Assembly (NCBI RefSeq): GCF_023715535.1
Contig: NZ_JAMBOI010000011.1
Span: forward strand, 1 to 64,000
Source: Sporosarcina luteola
GTDB taxonomy: Bacteria > Bacillota > Bacilli > Bacillales_A > Planococcaceae
DNA: 64,000 nt
Reading direction: 5' to 3'
A model generated the notes under the pieces. It was not told the origin of the DNA. It was given only the letters and a program-made list of their open reading frames with translations, and did no database searches. Position numbers and translations under genes: made by a program. Every line of letters starts with the position of its first letter. Position 1 is the stretch's first letter. This document shows positions 9,130-17,610 of the stretch, piece by piece.

Positions 9130-9142
9130 GTTGAGCATCTCC

Positions 9143-9892
9143 TTAGCGTAATTTAATAGAACCGCCGTCAACCATAATTGTTTGTCCTGTAATGTAGTCC
9201 GCATCGTCGCTCGCCAAAAACACAGCTGTACGGCCGATATCACCTTCCGGATCGCCTAGACGGCGCAATGGAATGCGGTTGATCATCGCTTCATACATAT
9301 CCGGCGCACTTTGAGCCCACGCTTCCACGCCTGGTGTCAAAGCGATCGGTGAAATCAGGTTCACATTGATGCCTTCCGGACCCCACTCATTCGCCGCCAC
9401 ACGTGAAATCGCGCGGATCGCTTCTTTCGCTGCTGCGTAAGATGCTTGTGTCGGCTGGCCATCCAAACCTGCGCCTGATGCGAAGTTGATCACTTTCCCC
9501 TTTGTCTTCTTCAACTCAGGATAAGCAGCTTGCATGAAATGGAATGTCGGATAAAAGCCTGTCCCGAAAGACAAGTCAATCATATCCATCGTCGTCTCCG
9601 CGAATAACGCTTGTCGGGATGCATGTGCGTTATTCACAAGGATGTCCAACTTACCGAACTTCGCTACGACAGCTTGTACAATTTCAGTAACGTTTTTAGG
9701 CTTTGAAATGTCTTTAATGAACAGCATGCTTTCCGTAAGCTCGGTCAATTCTTTTAACGTCTCTTGCCCTTTTTCTTCATTAATATCAATAACTGCAATA
9801 TGTGCGCCTTCCTTCGCCATGGCAAGCGCGATTCCCCTGCCGATCCCTGATGCGCTTCCTGTAATGATAGCCACTTTTCCTTGTAATCTCAT
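9143..9892 (-). CDS. SDR-family oxidoreductase, first gene of the pair
   Basis: A 249-residue classical SDR with TGSASGIGRG (11-20), IDIN after the second strand (Asp36, suggesting NAD), Ser139 and Tyr152-x3-Lys156. The usual NNAG signature reads NNAH (87-90), an uncommon change at the active-site edge. The start at 9892 follows TAAGGAGAGGG. The 29 extra upstream codons are unlikely to be used. It is probably co-transcribed with the second SDR, and the pair may act on one substrate in sequence. Confidence 0.83.
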   Translation of the reverse strand: MRLQGKVAIITGSASGIGRGIALAMAKEGAHIAVIDINEEKGQETLKELTELTESMLFIKDISKPKNVTEIVQAVVAKFGKLDILVNNAHASRQALFAETTMDMIDLSFGTGFYPTFHFMQAAYPELKKTKGKVINFASGAGLDGQPTQASYAAAKEAIRAISRVAANEWGPEGINVNLISPIALTPGVEAWAQSAPDMYEAMINRIPLRRLGDPEGDIGRTAVFLASDDADYITGQTIMVDGGSIKLR

Positions 9893-10045
9893 GCTAACCC
9901 TCTCCTTAATGATTAGAATGAACACATTCCTAATTGTTGGATAGCTCCCTGTCACATCGTCATTCATATAGTTAGACATCTAATTGTTTCTTAACTAAAT
10001 ATTAATACACAAGTAGGGAACAAGCAACTAAAAAGACTCAAATCA

Positions 10046-10178
10046 GGTGCCTGTGCAACACACATTTATGACTATTCATTAAAATTTATATAAATACCAA
10101 AAGAAGCCACCAGGGTATTGAAACGGTCAGCTTCGTCCTTTACTTTATGCAATTGTAGTGTATTGTCAGAATTGATCG
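10046..10178 (+). repeat. GGTGCC element, copy C1 (first half of a tandem dimer)
   Basis: Left end GGTGCCTGTGCAACACAC. The right side breaks off at TGTCAGAATTGATCG, the same internal point as in copy B1. Hairpin arms AAGAAGCCACC and GGTCAGCTTCGTC pair imperfectly. Confidence 0.9.
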
Positions 10179-10324
10179 GGTGCCTGTGCGCCACACATTT
10201 ATGACTATTCGATAAAAAGTATATTCATACAAAAAGAAGCCAGCTGTTCGTTCACATAGCTGGCTTCTTAAAATATTTTATGCAATTGTAGTGTATTAAC
10301 TGAATAGTGTGATGCACAGGCACC
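10179..10324 (+). repeat. GGTGCC element, copy C2 (second half of dimer)
   Basis: Full-length copy with perfect hairpin AGAAGCCAGCT / AGCTGGCTTCT. The last C of the element (10324) is also the first base of the CTA that forms the minus-strand TAG stop of the Usp gene. Confidence 0.9.
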
Positions 10325-10737
10325 TACTTTACTACGGTTACTGGGCAGTTGACGTGTTTCATTACTTTGTGGCTGACGCTGCCGAGGATCATTTCTTGGA
10401 AGGTGCTTAGGCCTCGGCTGCCGATGATGAGTTGGTCAATGGATTCGGCGTTTACGTATTTTATGATTTCCAAGCTCGGATCGCCTTTTAGCATTGTCAA
10501 TTTCGCTATCACGCCGGCATTACGTGCCAGCTCCAAAACTGGATCGACTTTCTGCTTTCGTTTCAGCAGGAGGCTCTCTTCACTTTGCGATAAGAGACGC
10601 TCGTCTTTCGCCTTATTATAGTCCGCTACAAAGATGAACTCCAATTGTGCTTCCGGGAAGTGCTGGGCGAGCGTAATGGCATGTTTTGCGGCGCGCAGCG
10701 CGTTTTCCGATCCGTCGATGGCTACAGCAATTTTCAT
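10324..10737 (-). CDS. Universal stress protein (UspA family)
   Basis: A 137-residue Usp-fold protein: MKIAVAIDGSENAL at the N-terminus, and the ATP-binding GSRG-x(9)-GSVS motif followed by CPVTVVK at the C-terminus. The start at 10737 has GGGGAGGA 8 bases upstream. It lies 13 bases after the SulP transporter gene on the same strand, a common SulP-Usp pairing, and may modulate that transporter. Its stop codon overlaps the end of repeat copy C2. Confidence 0.88.
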   Translation of the reverse strand: MKIAVAIDGSENALRAAKHAITLAQHFPEAQLEFIFVADYNKAKDERLLSQSEESLLLKRKQKVDPVLELARNAGVIAKLTMLKGDPSLEIIKYVNAESIDQLIIGSRGLSTFQEMILGSVSHKVMKHVNCPVTVVK

Positions 10738-10750
10738 AAACATTCCTCCC

Positions 10751-12160
10751 CTATAATAACTTTTCATACAGTTGTTCACTTGAAGAATTCAGCCCGCGGA
10801 TGGTTACCGCCACACCTTCTTCCTCAAGCTTCCCCTTCACTTTACTGATTGCACCGACAGAAGATTCGTCCCATAGCTGGCTATCTCTAAAATCGATAAT
10901 GATTTCTTTTTCCTGTACATCCTTGAATGACTCGATGAACTTTGTCGTGGATGCGAAAAACAGCGGTCCTTTCACCTTGTATATACCCGCGTCGTTCGTC
11001 ACAGTCACCCGAGATATTTTGGAGACAAAAAATAATGAGCTTAAAACGACGCCAATGACAACGCCGATCGCAAGATTATGGGTGTACAGAATGATTGCGA
11101 CGGTGATGAGCATGACGATTGATTCCGTTTTCGGCGCTTGCTTTAGGAACTTGAACGAGCCCCAGTTGAACGTTGTTGCAGCGACCATGATCATGACGCC
11201 TGCAAGCACGGGCATCGGAATTTTGACGACGATATCGCCCAACACAATGATCAGAAACATGAGGAAGACGCCCGCTGTAAATGTCGATAGACGTCCTCGC
11301 CCGCCTGATTTGATATTGATGATCGATTGCCCGATCAACGCGCACCCTGCCATTCCACCGAAAAAGCCTGTCAAGAAGTTCGCGCCCCCTTGTCCGCGCG
11401 CCTCCCGATTTTTATCGCTCGGCGTATCCGTCATATCATCGAGCACTTGGGAAGTGAGCAATGATTCGAGTAGACCGACAATCGCTAACGCCAATGAATA
11501 CGGGAAGATGATCTTCAACGTTTCCAAATTCATTGGAATATCCGGAAGAAAAAACGTCGGCAGTGAACTTGGCATCCTTCCTAAATCGCCGATTGTTTGC
11601 AGCGATACACCGCTTATAAGTGCAATGCCCGTCATGACGACAATCGCAATGAGTGGTGCGGGGATTGCTTTAATAAAACGCGGAACCGCGTAAACCAATA
11701 CCAGTGTCGCGATTGCAAAAATAAAGGTCATTGTGTCATGCCCTCGCAAGTATGGCAATTGGGTCATGAAGATCATGATGCCGAGCGCATTTACGAAGCC
11801 GAGCATGACTGAGTTCGGGATGAAGCGCATCAGATTCGCAACCCCGACCCCCCCGAGAATTAATTGAATGATCCCGGTTAACACGGTTGCTGCCAGCACG
11901 TACTGCAAGCCATGATCCGCCATCAAGTTGACGAGGACTAATGCCATCGCGCCGGTTGCCGCGGAAATGAGACCCGGACGGCCGCCGACAAATGAAGTGA
12001 TGACAGCGATTGTAAATGAAGCGTAGAGTGCGACACGCGGGTCCACTCCTACGATGAACGCAAAGGCTAACGCTTCAGGAATGAGCGCTAGTCCTACGAC
12101 GATTCCTGCTAATATATCGGCCCGGATATTCCCGAACCATTGTTGTTTCAATGTATGCAT
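10751..12160 (-). CDS. SulP-family anion transporter
   Basis: A 469-residue inner-membrane transporter with about eleven helices, the SulP signature region near the N-terminus (GIVVGLALIPEALAFAF) and GFFGGMAGCALIGQSIIN in the middle. A STAS domain over the last 80 residues has the IIDFRDSQLWDESSVGAI core. SulP proteins move sulfate, bicarbonate or dicarboxylates, and the substrate here is not settled. The start at 12160 follows GAGGAGAA. It is probably in an operon with the Usp gene. Confidence 0.87.
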   Translation of the reverse strand: MHTLKQQWFGNIRADILAGIVVGLALIPEALAFAFIVGVDPRVALYASFTIAVITSFVGGRPGLISAATGAMALVLVNLMADHGLQYVLAATVLTGIIQLILGGVGVANLMRFIPNSVMLGFVNALGIMIFMTQLPYLRGHDTMTFIFAIATLVLVYAVPRFIKAIPAPLIAIVVMTGIALISGVSLQTIGDLGRMPSSLPTFFLPDIPMNLETLKIIFPYSLALAIVGLLESLLTSQVLDDMTDTPSDKNREARGQGGANFLTGFFGGMAGCALIGQSIINIKSGGRGRLSTFTAGVFLMFLIIVLGDIVVKIPMPVLAGVMIMVAATTFNWGSFKFLKQAPKTESIVMLITVAIILYTHNLAIGVVIGVVLSSLFFVSKISRVTVTNDAGIYKVKGPLFFASTTKFIESFKDVQEKEIIIDFRDSQLWDESSVGAISKVKGKLEEEGVAVTIRGLNSSSEQLYEKLL

Positions 12161-12332
12161 ATGTTGTTCTCCTCTAGTTGCATTATAAATCGTTCCAATT
12201 ATAACAGAAGGCACGGTTTAGGTGGTCTTCTATAACACATTGAATTATCGTTACCTTTACTAAAATCTAAATATATAGTACATTTACTTTTACACAATTC
12301 GAAACGGGGTGTTTTTCCGATGATTAAAATGG

Positions 12333-13091
12333 ATGAAATTGAGTAAGATATATAACGCACACGAAACAAAGCAGCCAATTGGATTTATCCGCCATGATTA
12401 TAAGTTGGACGAAGAGACCGCTTATTTCGTGCAGGAAGAACTCATTAAGAGAAAAATCGACTTACATAACGCTGAAATTGCCGGCTATAAAATCAGTATG
12501 ACGAGTGCTGAAACGCAAGCAATCGCCAACACGGATGAACCGGCATACGGCACGCTGCTTTCAACACATATTCAATATAGCGGAGATACGATTGAGCTTT
12601 CCTCATTATTTGATCCGTTGATTGAACCGGAAATCATGTTTATTTTGCAGGAAGATTTGTCACCGAATGCTAGTGAAGAGGAAATCATTCGGAAAAGCAA
12701 AGTTTGTGCAGGCATCGAAATTCCGGATGCCCGTTATATCGACTGGTTCCCGAATTTCTCTTTAGCGGACTTGCTTTGCGATAATACCGCGACTGGACTT
12801 GTCGTTTTATCCGACCCGATTGAACCGTTGACATTCAACCAATTTGAAAACGTTGAAATGGAGCTGTTTCATGACGGTGAAAAGATTAGCGAAGGGTTTT
12901 CTTCAGCCGTACTCGGCAATCCCGTTTCCTCTGTCGCTTGGCTGTCTGGGAAACTAGCGAAGAAAGATATAGTGCTGCGGAAAGGCATGGTCATCTCTTC
13001 GGGGACGTTCATTTCGCCGCTCGTTGCAAAGGAAGGAACGTATAAAGTCACGTATTCGGCAATTGGCGAGGTTGAAATTACGTTCGTGTGA
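12333..13091 (+). CDS. 2-keto-4-pentenoate hydratase family (FAH/MhpD-like) protein
   Basis: A 252-residue enzyme of the FAH-fold hydratase/decarboxylase group (MhpD, XylI/XylJ, DmpE). Signs are GYKISMTS, the metal-binding EPEIMFIL (two acidic ligands), an IEIPDARY segment and LGNPVSSVAWL. These enzymes act on 2-hydroxy-dienoates from aromatic ring cleavage, but no other catabolic gene is nearby. The start is odd. The best ribosome site (GGGG at 12306-12309) serves an ATG at 12320 that encodes only eight codons (MIKMDEIE) and ends at 12346, overlapping this start in another frame. Either a coupled leader peptide or an N-terminal frameshift is possible. Confidence 0.75.
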   Translation: MKLSKIYNAHETKQPIGFIRHDYKLDEETAYFVQEELIKRKIDLHNAEIAGYKISMTSAETQAIANTDEPAYGTLLSTHIQYSGDTIELSSLFDPLIEPEIMFILQEDLSPNASEEEIIRKSKVCAGIEIPDARYIDWFPNFSLADLLCDNTATGLVVLSDPIEPLTFNQFENVEMELFHDGEKISEGFSSAVLGNPVSSVAWLSGKLAKKDIVLRKGMVISSGTFISPLVAKEGTYKVTYSAIGEVEITFV

Positions 13092-13224
13092 ATGAGTTGC
13101 CGCAAATATCCCGTGACGATTGACTTAGTCAAATCTAATCATTATTCGGATGGCCTGAAACTATAACGCCCCTCCCCCGTATACTCAACTACTAATCAAT
13201 TTTGTATACACAGAAAGGGGATGC

Positions 13225-13959
13225 ATGATGAGATCAGCGAATCCGAGTTTAGGGGAAGATACGTTTAAGGGGTTGCGGGCAGACGATGGGATGTCGATGA
13301 CCATTCAAGGGACTGTGAACAAGACGTTCATCCTGTTTTTATTGCTATGTGCGACTGCCGTTTTCACGTGGCATCAGTATTTTGCAGGGAACGATATTCA
13401 GGCGCTCGTCTGGATTGGCCTCGGTGGCGGGTTTGTCGTTGCGCTTATTACGATTTTCGTGAAAAAAGTGGCACCGTACACAGCTCCGCTTTATGCGCTT
13501 TTGGAAGGCTTGGCGATCGGCGGGATTTCAGCGATGTTCGAATCCCAGTTTGAGGGGATCACGACGCAGGCGATTCTGTTGACGCTCGGGACTCTGTTGT
13601 CACTGTTGCTCGCGTACCGGTCGGGGTTCATCAAGGTGACTGAGAACTTCAAGTTGGGAGTCGTCGCTGCGACAGGGGCCATTTTCTTTGTGTACTTGGC
13701 CGATTTCGTTCTCCGCTTCTTCGGCATGGAAGTTCCGTTCATTCATGAAACGGGGCTTGTCGGCATTCTGATTTCGGTCGCAATCGTTGTTGTTGCGGCA
13801 TTGAATCTTGTGCTCGATTTTGATTTCATCGAAAAAGGAGCGGAGCAGCACGCACCCAAGTATATGGAGTGGTATGGCGCGTTCGGTCTGATGGTGACGC
13901 TAGTGTGGCTGTATTTTGAGATTTTGCGGCTGCTGTCGAAGTTGCGGAGTAATAAATAG
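13225..13959 (+). CDS. Bax inhibitor-1 / YccA-family membrane protein
   Basis: A 244-residue protein with seven hydrophobic helices. The N-terminal SANPSLGEDTFKG segment is typical of the bacterial BaxI_1 group, and acidic residues lie in the later helices (LVLDFDFIEKGA). Relatives are calcium-leak or pH-sensitive membrane proteins, and the role here is unknown. AAAGGGG precedes two adjacent ATG codons at 13225 and 13228. A terminator follows, then a 21-bp tandem array. Confidence 0.85.
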   Translation: MMRSANPSLGEDTFKGLRADDGMSMTIQGTVNKTFILFLLLCATAVFTWHQYFAGNDIQALVWIGLGGGFVVALITIFVKKVAPYTAPLYALLEGLAIGGISAMFESQFEGITTQAILLTLGTLLSLLLAYRSGFIKVTENFKLGVVAATGAIFFVYLADFVLRFFGMEVPFIHETGLVGILISVAIVVVAALNLVLDFDFIEKGAEQHAPKYMEWYGAFGLMVTLVWLYFEILRLLSKLRSNK

Positions 13960-13963
13960 GAGA

Positions 13964-13996
13964 GAACCCAGACCTTTGTGGTTTGGGTTCTTTGTT
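13964..13996 (+). terminator. Terminator of the Bax-inhibitor gene
   Basis: Arms GAACCCAGACC / GGTTTGGGTTC (with a G-T pair) around a short loop, then TTTGTTTG. Confidence 0.75.
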
Positions 13997-14035
13997 TGTT
14001 GTTTGTGGGATGGGGTTTGAGCGCGGATCCACTCG

Positions 14036-14204
14036 CTTTGGACGCTGAGCCTCACACTTTGGACGCGTAACCACTCGCTTTGGACGCACAGCGGCCTGCT
14101 TTGGACGCGAGAGACGGCTCTTTGGACGCATAGAACGACTCTTTGGACGCGGAGGACGACTCTTTGGACGCGGGATGCCTTACTTTGGACGCGAACCTCC
14201 TCGA
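14036..14204. repeat. 21-bp tandem array with a CTTTGGACGC core (8 units)
   Basis: The ten-base core CTTTGGACGC starts at 14036, 14057, 14078, 14099, 14120, 14141, 14162 and 14183, an exact 21-bp spacing. The eleven bases between cores vary. The array fills most of the 310-base gap between two convergent genes. In one plus-strand frame (open from 14021 to about 14265, no ATG) it reads as heptapeptides x3-LWT-x, with R, H or L after the Thr. Whether it is coding, a protein-binding array or neither is open. A related array lies at 53135-53185. Confidence 0.9.
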
Positions 14205-14269
14205 TACTAAAAAAGAACCGCCACCAAAAGTCATTTTCCGACTTTCAGCGACAGTTCCTACCTCTCTAA

Positions 14270-15634
14270 TCAATCCAACGTCAACAGCGCGACGAGTTCC
14301 ACGTGCACGGTGTGCGGGAAGAGATCGACCGGCTGCACGCTTTGGAGGGTGTAGCCGAATTGCAGCAATTCCGCTGTATCCGTTGCGAATGTGTCCGGGT
14401 TGCATGATACGTAGACGATCCGCTTCGGTTGGGCACGGCCGATCCGGCGCATCACTTTGCCGCCAGCACCGCTCCGAGGCGGGTCAATCAATAACATATC
14501 CGCCAAGCCCCAGCTTTCGTGTATTTCATCGATTCCTTTACGTGCATCGCGGGCAAGGAATGTCGTGTTATGCAAATCATTGTCTACCGCGTTCCGTTTT
14601 GCGGATTCAATCGACGTCTCGACAATTTCAATGCCGGCCAATTCCTTCACGCGCGCAGCAAACGGGAGTGAGAATGTCCCGACGCCGCAAAACAGGTCGA
14701 TCATTTTTTCGTCTTCCTGCGGCTTGCCCATTTCCAGTGCAAGCTCAACTAGTTTCTGCGCTTGGACAGGGTTCGTCTGGAAGAATGTATCGAACCATAG
14801 ACGATATCGATAACCAACCATTTCATCATAGATGAAGTCGCGGCCGGCCAATACGAATGTCTCTTCGGATTGTGTGCGGTCCGCCAAATCCGTGTTCACA
14901 AGCCACATCAGGCTCTTCACGTTCGGATAGTTCTTCGTGATCCGTTCAATCAAGTTTTCCGCCGCAGCCGCCAACTTACCTGCAGGCGCTTCCGTCGCAA
15001 ACAATGCAAGCATAATTTCGCCCGTTTCAAACGACTCACGCACCATCAAGTGGCGCAGCAGCCCTTCACGAGTATCTTTGTTGTAGCCTGGCAAGCCAAA
15101 CTCTTTCACCCACTCGCTCACTTCCATCGTCGCGTCGACCATATTCCTGCCTGCGATCAGGCATGTTTCGAGCGGGATGATGCTTCGGAAATTCCCTTGT
15201 TCATGCAGCCCGAGGTTCCCTTCAGGCGAAAAGGTGAATTCCATTTTATTTCGGTAGTGCCAATGGTCGTCCATGCCGATTGTGTCCTGGACAAGCTCCG
15301 GATTCATTCCCACGCTTTCCAACGCTTTCTTCACATGATCCGTCTTATGCTTCAGCTGGCCATCGTAGCTCCAATGCTGCCAGACACAGCCGCCACATAG
15401 CTCGAAATGCGGGCAAGGCGCCTCGATACGGTCCGGATTCGCGGCTAATATCTCTTCAGGCATAACCTTACTCCATCTCAAGGTCGGATCCTCCACAGTA
15501 ACTTGCACGGTCTCTCCCGGCAATGTTTGCGGAACGACGAGCTTCAATTTTCTCTTGTTGCCCAATTCATTCTCACGCCAAATGGCTGCCTGCCCATTTC
15601 CTTTTCTGTCCAAATGGTCAATTTCCGCAACCAT
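14270..15634 (-). CDS. 23S rRNA (uracil-5-)-methyltransferase, RlmD/RlmCD type
   Basis: A 454-residue protein of the TrmA/RumA family: N-terminal TRAM-like barrel, an iron-sulfur cluster motif CPHFELCGGC, SAM-binding DLFCGVGTFSLPFA, LIDPPRSG, and the catalytic Cys in VYVSCNP. It methylates a uracil in 23S rRNA using SAM. B. subtilis has two such proteins (RlmCD and YfjO), and which one this matches is not clear. The start at 15634 follows TAGGAGA. A TTG at 15658 with AAGGGG is an alternative start. Confidence 0.88.
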   Translation of the reverse strand: MVAEIDHLDRKGNGQAAIWRENELGNKRKLKLVVPQTLPGETVQVTVEDPTLRWSKVMPEEILAANPDRIEAPCPHFELCGGCVWQHWSYDGQLKHKTDHVKKALESVGMNPELVQDTIGMDDHWHYRNKMEFTFSPEGNLGLHEQGNFRSIIPLETCLIAGRNMVDATMEVSEWVKEFGLPGYNKDTREGLLRHLMVRESFETGEIMLALFATEAPAGKLAAAAENLIERITKNYPNVKSLMWLVNTDLADRTQSEETFVLAGRDFIYDEMVGYRYRLWFDTFFQTNPVQAQKLVELALEMGKPQEDEKMIDLFCGVGTFSLPFAARVKELAGIEIVETSIESAKRNAVDNDLHNTTFLARDARKGIDEIHESWGLADMLLIDPPRSGAGGKVMRRIGRAQPKRIVYVSCNPDTFATDTAELLQFGYTLQSVQPVDLFPHTVHVELVALLTLD

Positions 15635-15791
15635 TTTTTCTCCTATGATAACGGTCAAGTGATGATTCCCCTTTCAAGATTTTCTTCATCTATAGTACGG
15701 CTGCCGTCAAACGGCTCGCCTGTTTCTTCAACTGTCCTATTATAACGGAATTTGAGCGGAATGAAAATGAATCTTCATTACTCGAAAATGA

Positions 15792-15937
15792 GGTGCCTGT
15801 GCACCACACATTTATGACAATTCATCTAAATCTATATACATGCATGATAACGTCATTGTTATGCCGATACGATCGGATTCTAAATTTATTTTATGCAATT
15901 GTAGTGTATTATCTGAATTGTGCGCTGCACAGGCACC
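15792..15937 (+). repeat. GGTGCC element, copy D
   Basis: Both ends are intact (GGTGCCTGTGCACCACAC; TGCGCTGCACAGGCACC), but the central hairpin has decayed on its left arm. It lies between divergent genes, one of only two copies in such a place. Confidence 0.88.
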
Positions 15938-16016
15938 CAAACAATTCCGGAACCTTTCCTCAAACCAGCCGTATAAATGGGTATGTCCATCAGCTTAATG
16001 AGAGGAGGTTTTTACT

Positions 16017-16775
16017 GTGGCATTATTGGATACATATTCCCAATACATAAGAGCAGTGCGCCTGAAGCAGGAAGAAATACCGCATGGCACATTTCCGTTC
16101 ACCCTTCCCTTCGTCCGGAATTTGCACGAATTGGAGCTTCATCCGAGTATAACGTATGTGATTGGTGAAAATGGAATGGGAAAGTCGACGTTGCTGGAGG
16201 GGATTGCAATTGCATACGGGTTCAATCCGGAAGGGGGAACGTTGAATTTCAACTTTTCCAGTTTTGATTCCCACTCGGAGCTCGACGCGTATATTCGCCT
16301 CGTAAAGGGGACGGAACGCCCGCGGGATCATTTCTTTTTCCGGGCAGAGACGTTTTACAATATGGCGACGAACATCGAACAGCTTGACCAGGAGCCATAC
16401 GGACCGAGGATCATCGATTCCTTCGGGGGCACATCCCTCCACGAACAATCGCATGGGGAATCCTTTTTCGCTGTATTCAGGGAGCGCTTCAGAGGGAACG
16501 GGCTGTATATTTTGGATGAACCCGAAGCCGCCCTGTCCCCTCTCCGTCAAATGTCGTTGCTAGCGCGTATTAACGAACTCGTCAAGGAAGGTTCCCAGTT
16601 CATCATCTCCACCCACTCGCCGGTCATCATGGCTCATCCGCACTCCAAAATAGTTCAGATCACGGAAGACGGAATCCATGAAACGACGTTGGAGGAAACG
16701 GACCATTACTCCATCATGAAACAGTTTTTCGACGATCGGGACAGGTTGTTGCATCATCTTTTTCTAGATGAGTAG
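16017..16775 (+). CDS. AAA-family ATPase (ABC-type fold, COG3910-like)
   Basis: A 252-residue cytosolic ATPase with Walker A GENGMGKST (about 49-57), Walker B LYILDEPEAALSP and a switch-like FIISTHSPVIMA. There is no membrane part and no partner gene. GAGAGGAGG lies 8 bases before the GTG start. These predicted ATPases are widespread with no settled function. A strong terminator follows. Confidence 0.82.
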   Translation: MALLDTYSQYIRAVRLKQEEIPHGTFPFTLPFVRNLHELELHPSITYVIGENGMGKSTLLEGIAIAYGFNPEGGTLNFNFSSFDSHSELDAYIRLVKGTERPRDHFFFRAETFYNMATNIEQLDQEPYGPRIIDSFGGTSLHEQSHGESFFAVFRERFRGNGLYILDEPEAALSPLRQMSLLARINELVKEGSQFIISTHSPVIMAHPHSKIVQITEDGIHETTLEETDHYSIMKQFFDDRDRLLHHLFLDE

Positions 16776-16786
16776 TGGCGTACAAA

Positions 16787-16825
16787 TAGAAAACGACCGG
16801 ATTACCAGCATCCGGTCGTTTTCTA
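16787..16825. terminator. Bidirectional terminator
   Basis: Arms TAGAAAACGACCGGA / TCCGGTCGTTTTCTA around a nine-base loop, between the convergent ATPase and cwlJ genes. Confidence 0.88.
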
Positions 16826-16842
16826 TTCTACCACTAGACAAC

Positions 16843-17283
16843 CTACCCGCCATAAACACTTTCACATGTCCCTGCGATCGGTTCATAAAAACAATGAAGT
16901 TTAAATTGGCCAGTAAAAGGTTGGTTGTACCACGTTGGAGGACAAGGACCAAATGGATTGAAGTACCAAAGGGCAAATTTTGCTGGATGTTGTCTCCAAT
17001 TTTCCAAGTTCCGTCTTGCTAGTCTTCTTTCAGTTTCTCTCGCTCGTTGATAGAATAAATTCCCCTTTTGAACAGCTTCAAAAGAATAATTTCCTCCTTG
17101 CACCTGAAAAATGACGTCATTAATTGTTCTTACATCTCGAAAGTCCAAGCAATCTGCAACAGCGCGGTTCACAATTACGTTGCCGACGTATAACATCCCC
17201 TGCTGTCCTTCACCCTCGGCTTCAGCCCTCATCATCCTGGCCATTAAATCAACGTCTGTATCTCTGTATTTAACTCTTGGCAT
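16843..17283 (-). CDS. cwlJ: Spore cortex-lytic cell wall hydrolase CwlJ
   Basis: A 146-residue hydrolase matching CwlJ in length and motifs. It has VDLMARMMRAEAEGEG near the N-terminus with the likely catalytic Glu, GMLYVGNVIVNRAVADC, FYQRARETERRLARR, PAKFALWYFNPFG, TWYNQPF and CFYEP near the end. CwlJ degrades spore cortex peptidoglycan during germination and is located in the coat. It has no signal peptide, as expected. A GAGGTGAA site precedes the ATG. No GerQ gene is adjacent. This is the clearest sign that the organism forms spores. Confidence 0.92.
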   Translation of the reverse strand: MPRVKYRDTDVDLMARMMRAEAEGEGQQGMLYVGNVIVNRAVADCLDFRDVRTINDVIFQVQGGNYSFEAVQKGNLFYQRARETERRLARRNLENWRQHPAKFALWYFNPFGPCPPTWYNQPFTGQFKLHCFYEPIAGTCESVYGG

Positions 17284-17448
17284 CTATTCACCTCAACTAT
17301 ATTGTATGAGAGAAGGCCTGGACTAATGTCATTTTTCACGAAATAAGAATGCAGGTGCAGCTCCGCAGTTTGCAAGAGCGAAAATACAAAAGTGCTCACT
17401 CGATCCCTCCCGTTTCCTTTAATAGTTTTGGGGGAATAGTCAGATATA

Positions 17449-17595
17449 GTGAGAGGTTATTTTGCAGTGCCGGGACATGCGTCATTACTGGGCACAATCG
17501 GACCGGCTTTAACATTCGGTTATTTGGCTGGGATGCATATTGGCAGCGCACCAGCGCGTACTATAAGCAGCGAAGAGATTGTTTTAGCACAATAA
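17449..17595 (+). pseudogene. C-terminal remnant of an FAD-dependent oxidoreductase
   Basis: A 48-codon frame bounded upstream by a stop at 17437 reads GHASLLGTIGPALTFGYLAG, then a tail ending SSEEIVLAQ. This is the last conserved block of FAD_binding_2 flavoproteins (fumarate reductase or 3-ketosteroid dehydrogenase type), where a GATLGPALTFGYLAG-like segment closes the FAD site. The rest of the gene is gone: 17284-17448 shows nothing related. It ends 15 bases before the CoxG-like gene, so the two were probably once one operon. Confidence 0.65.
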
Positions 17596-17610
17596 AGGAG
17601 GAATAAGAAA

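Noticed and set aside
7578-10324. Tandem elements B and C as a short CRISPR-like array
   Set aside because: Only two units each, with diverged interiors, inverted ends and no cas genes.
14052-14405. Minus-strand frame with ASK heptad repeats
   Set aside because: It overlaps the conserved C-terminus of the rRNA methyltransferase in another frame. The heptads are a by-product of the 21-bp DNA repeat. A similar RPKR frame at 13826-14131 is rejected for the same reason.
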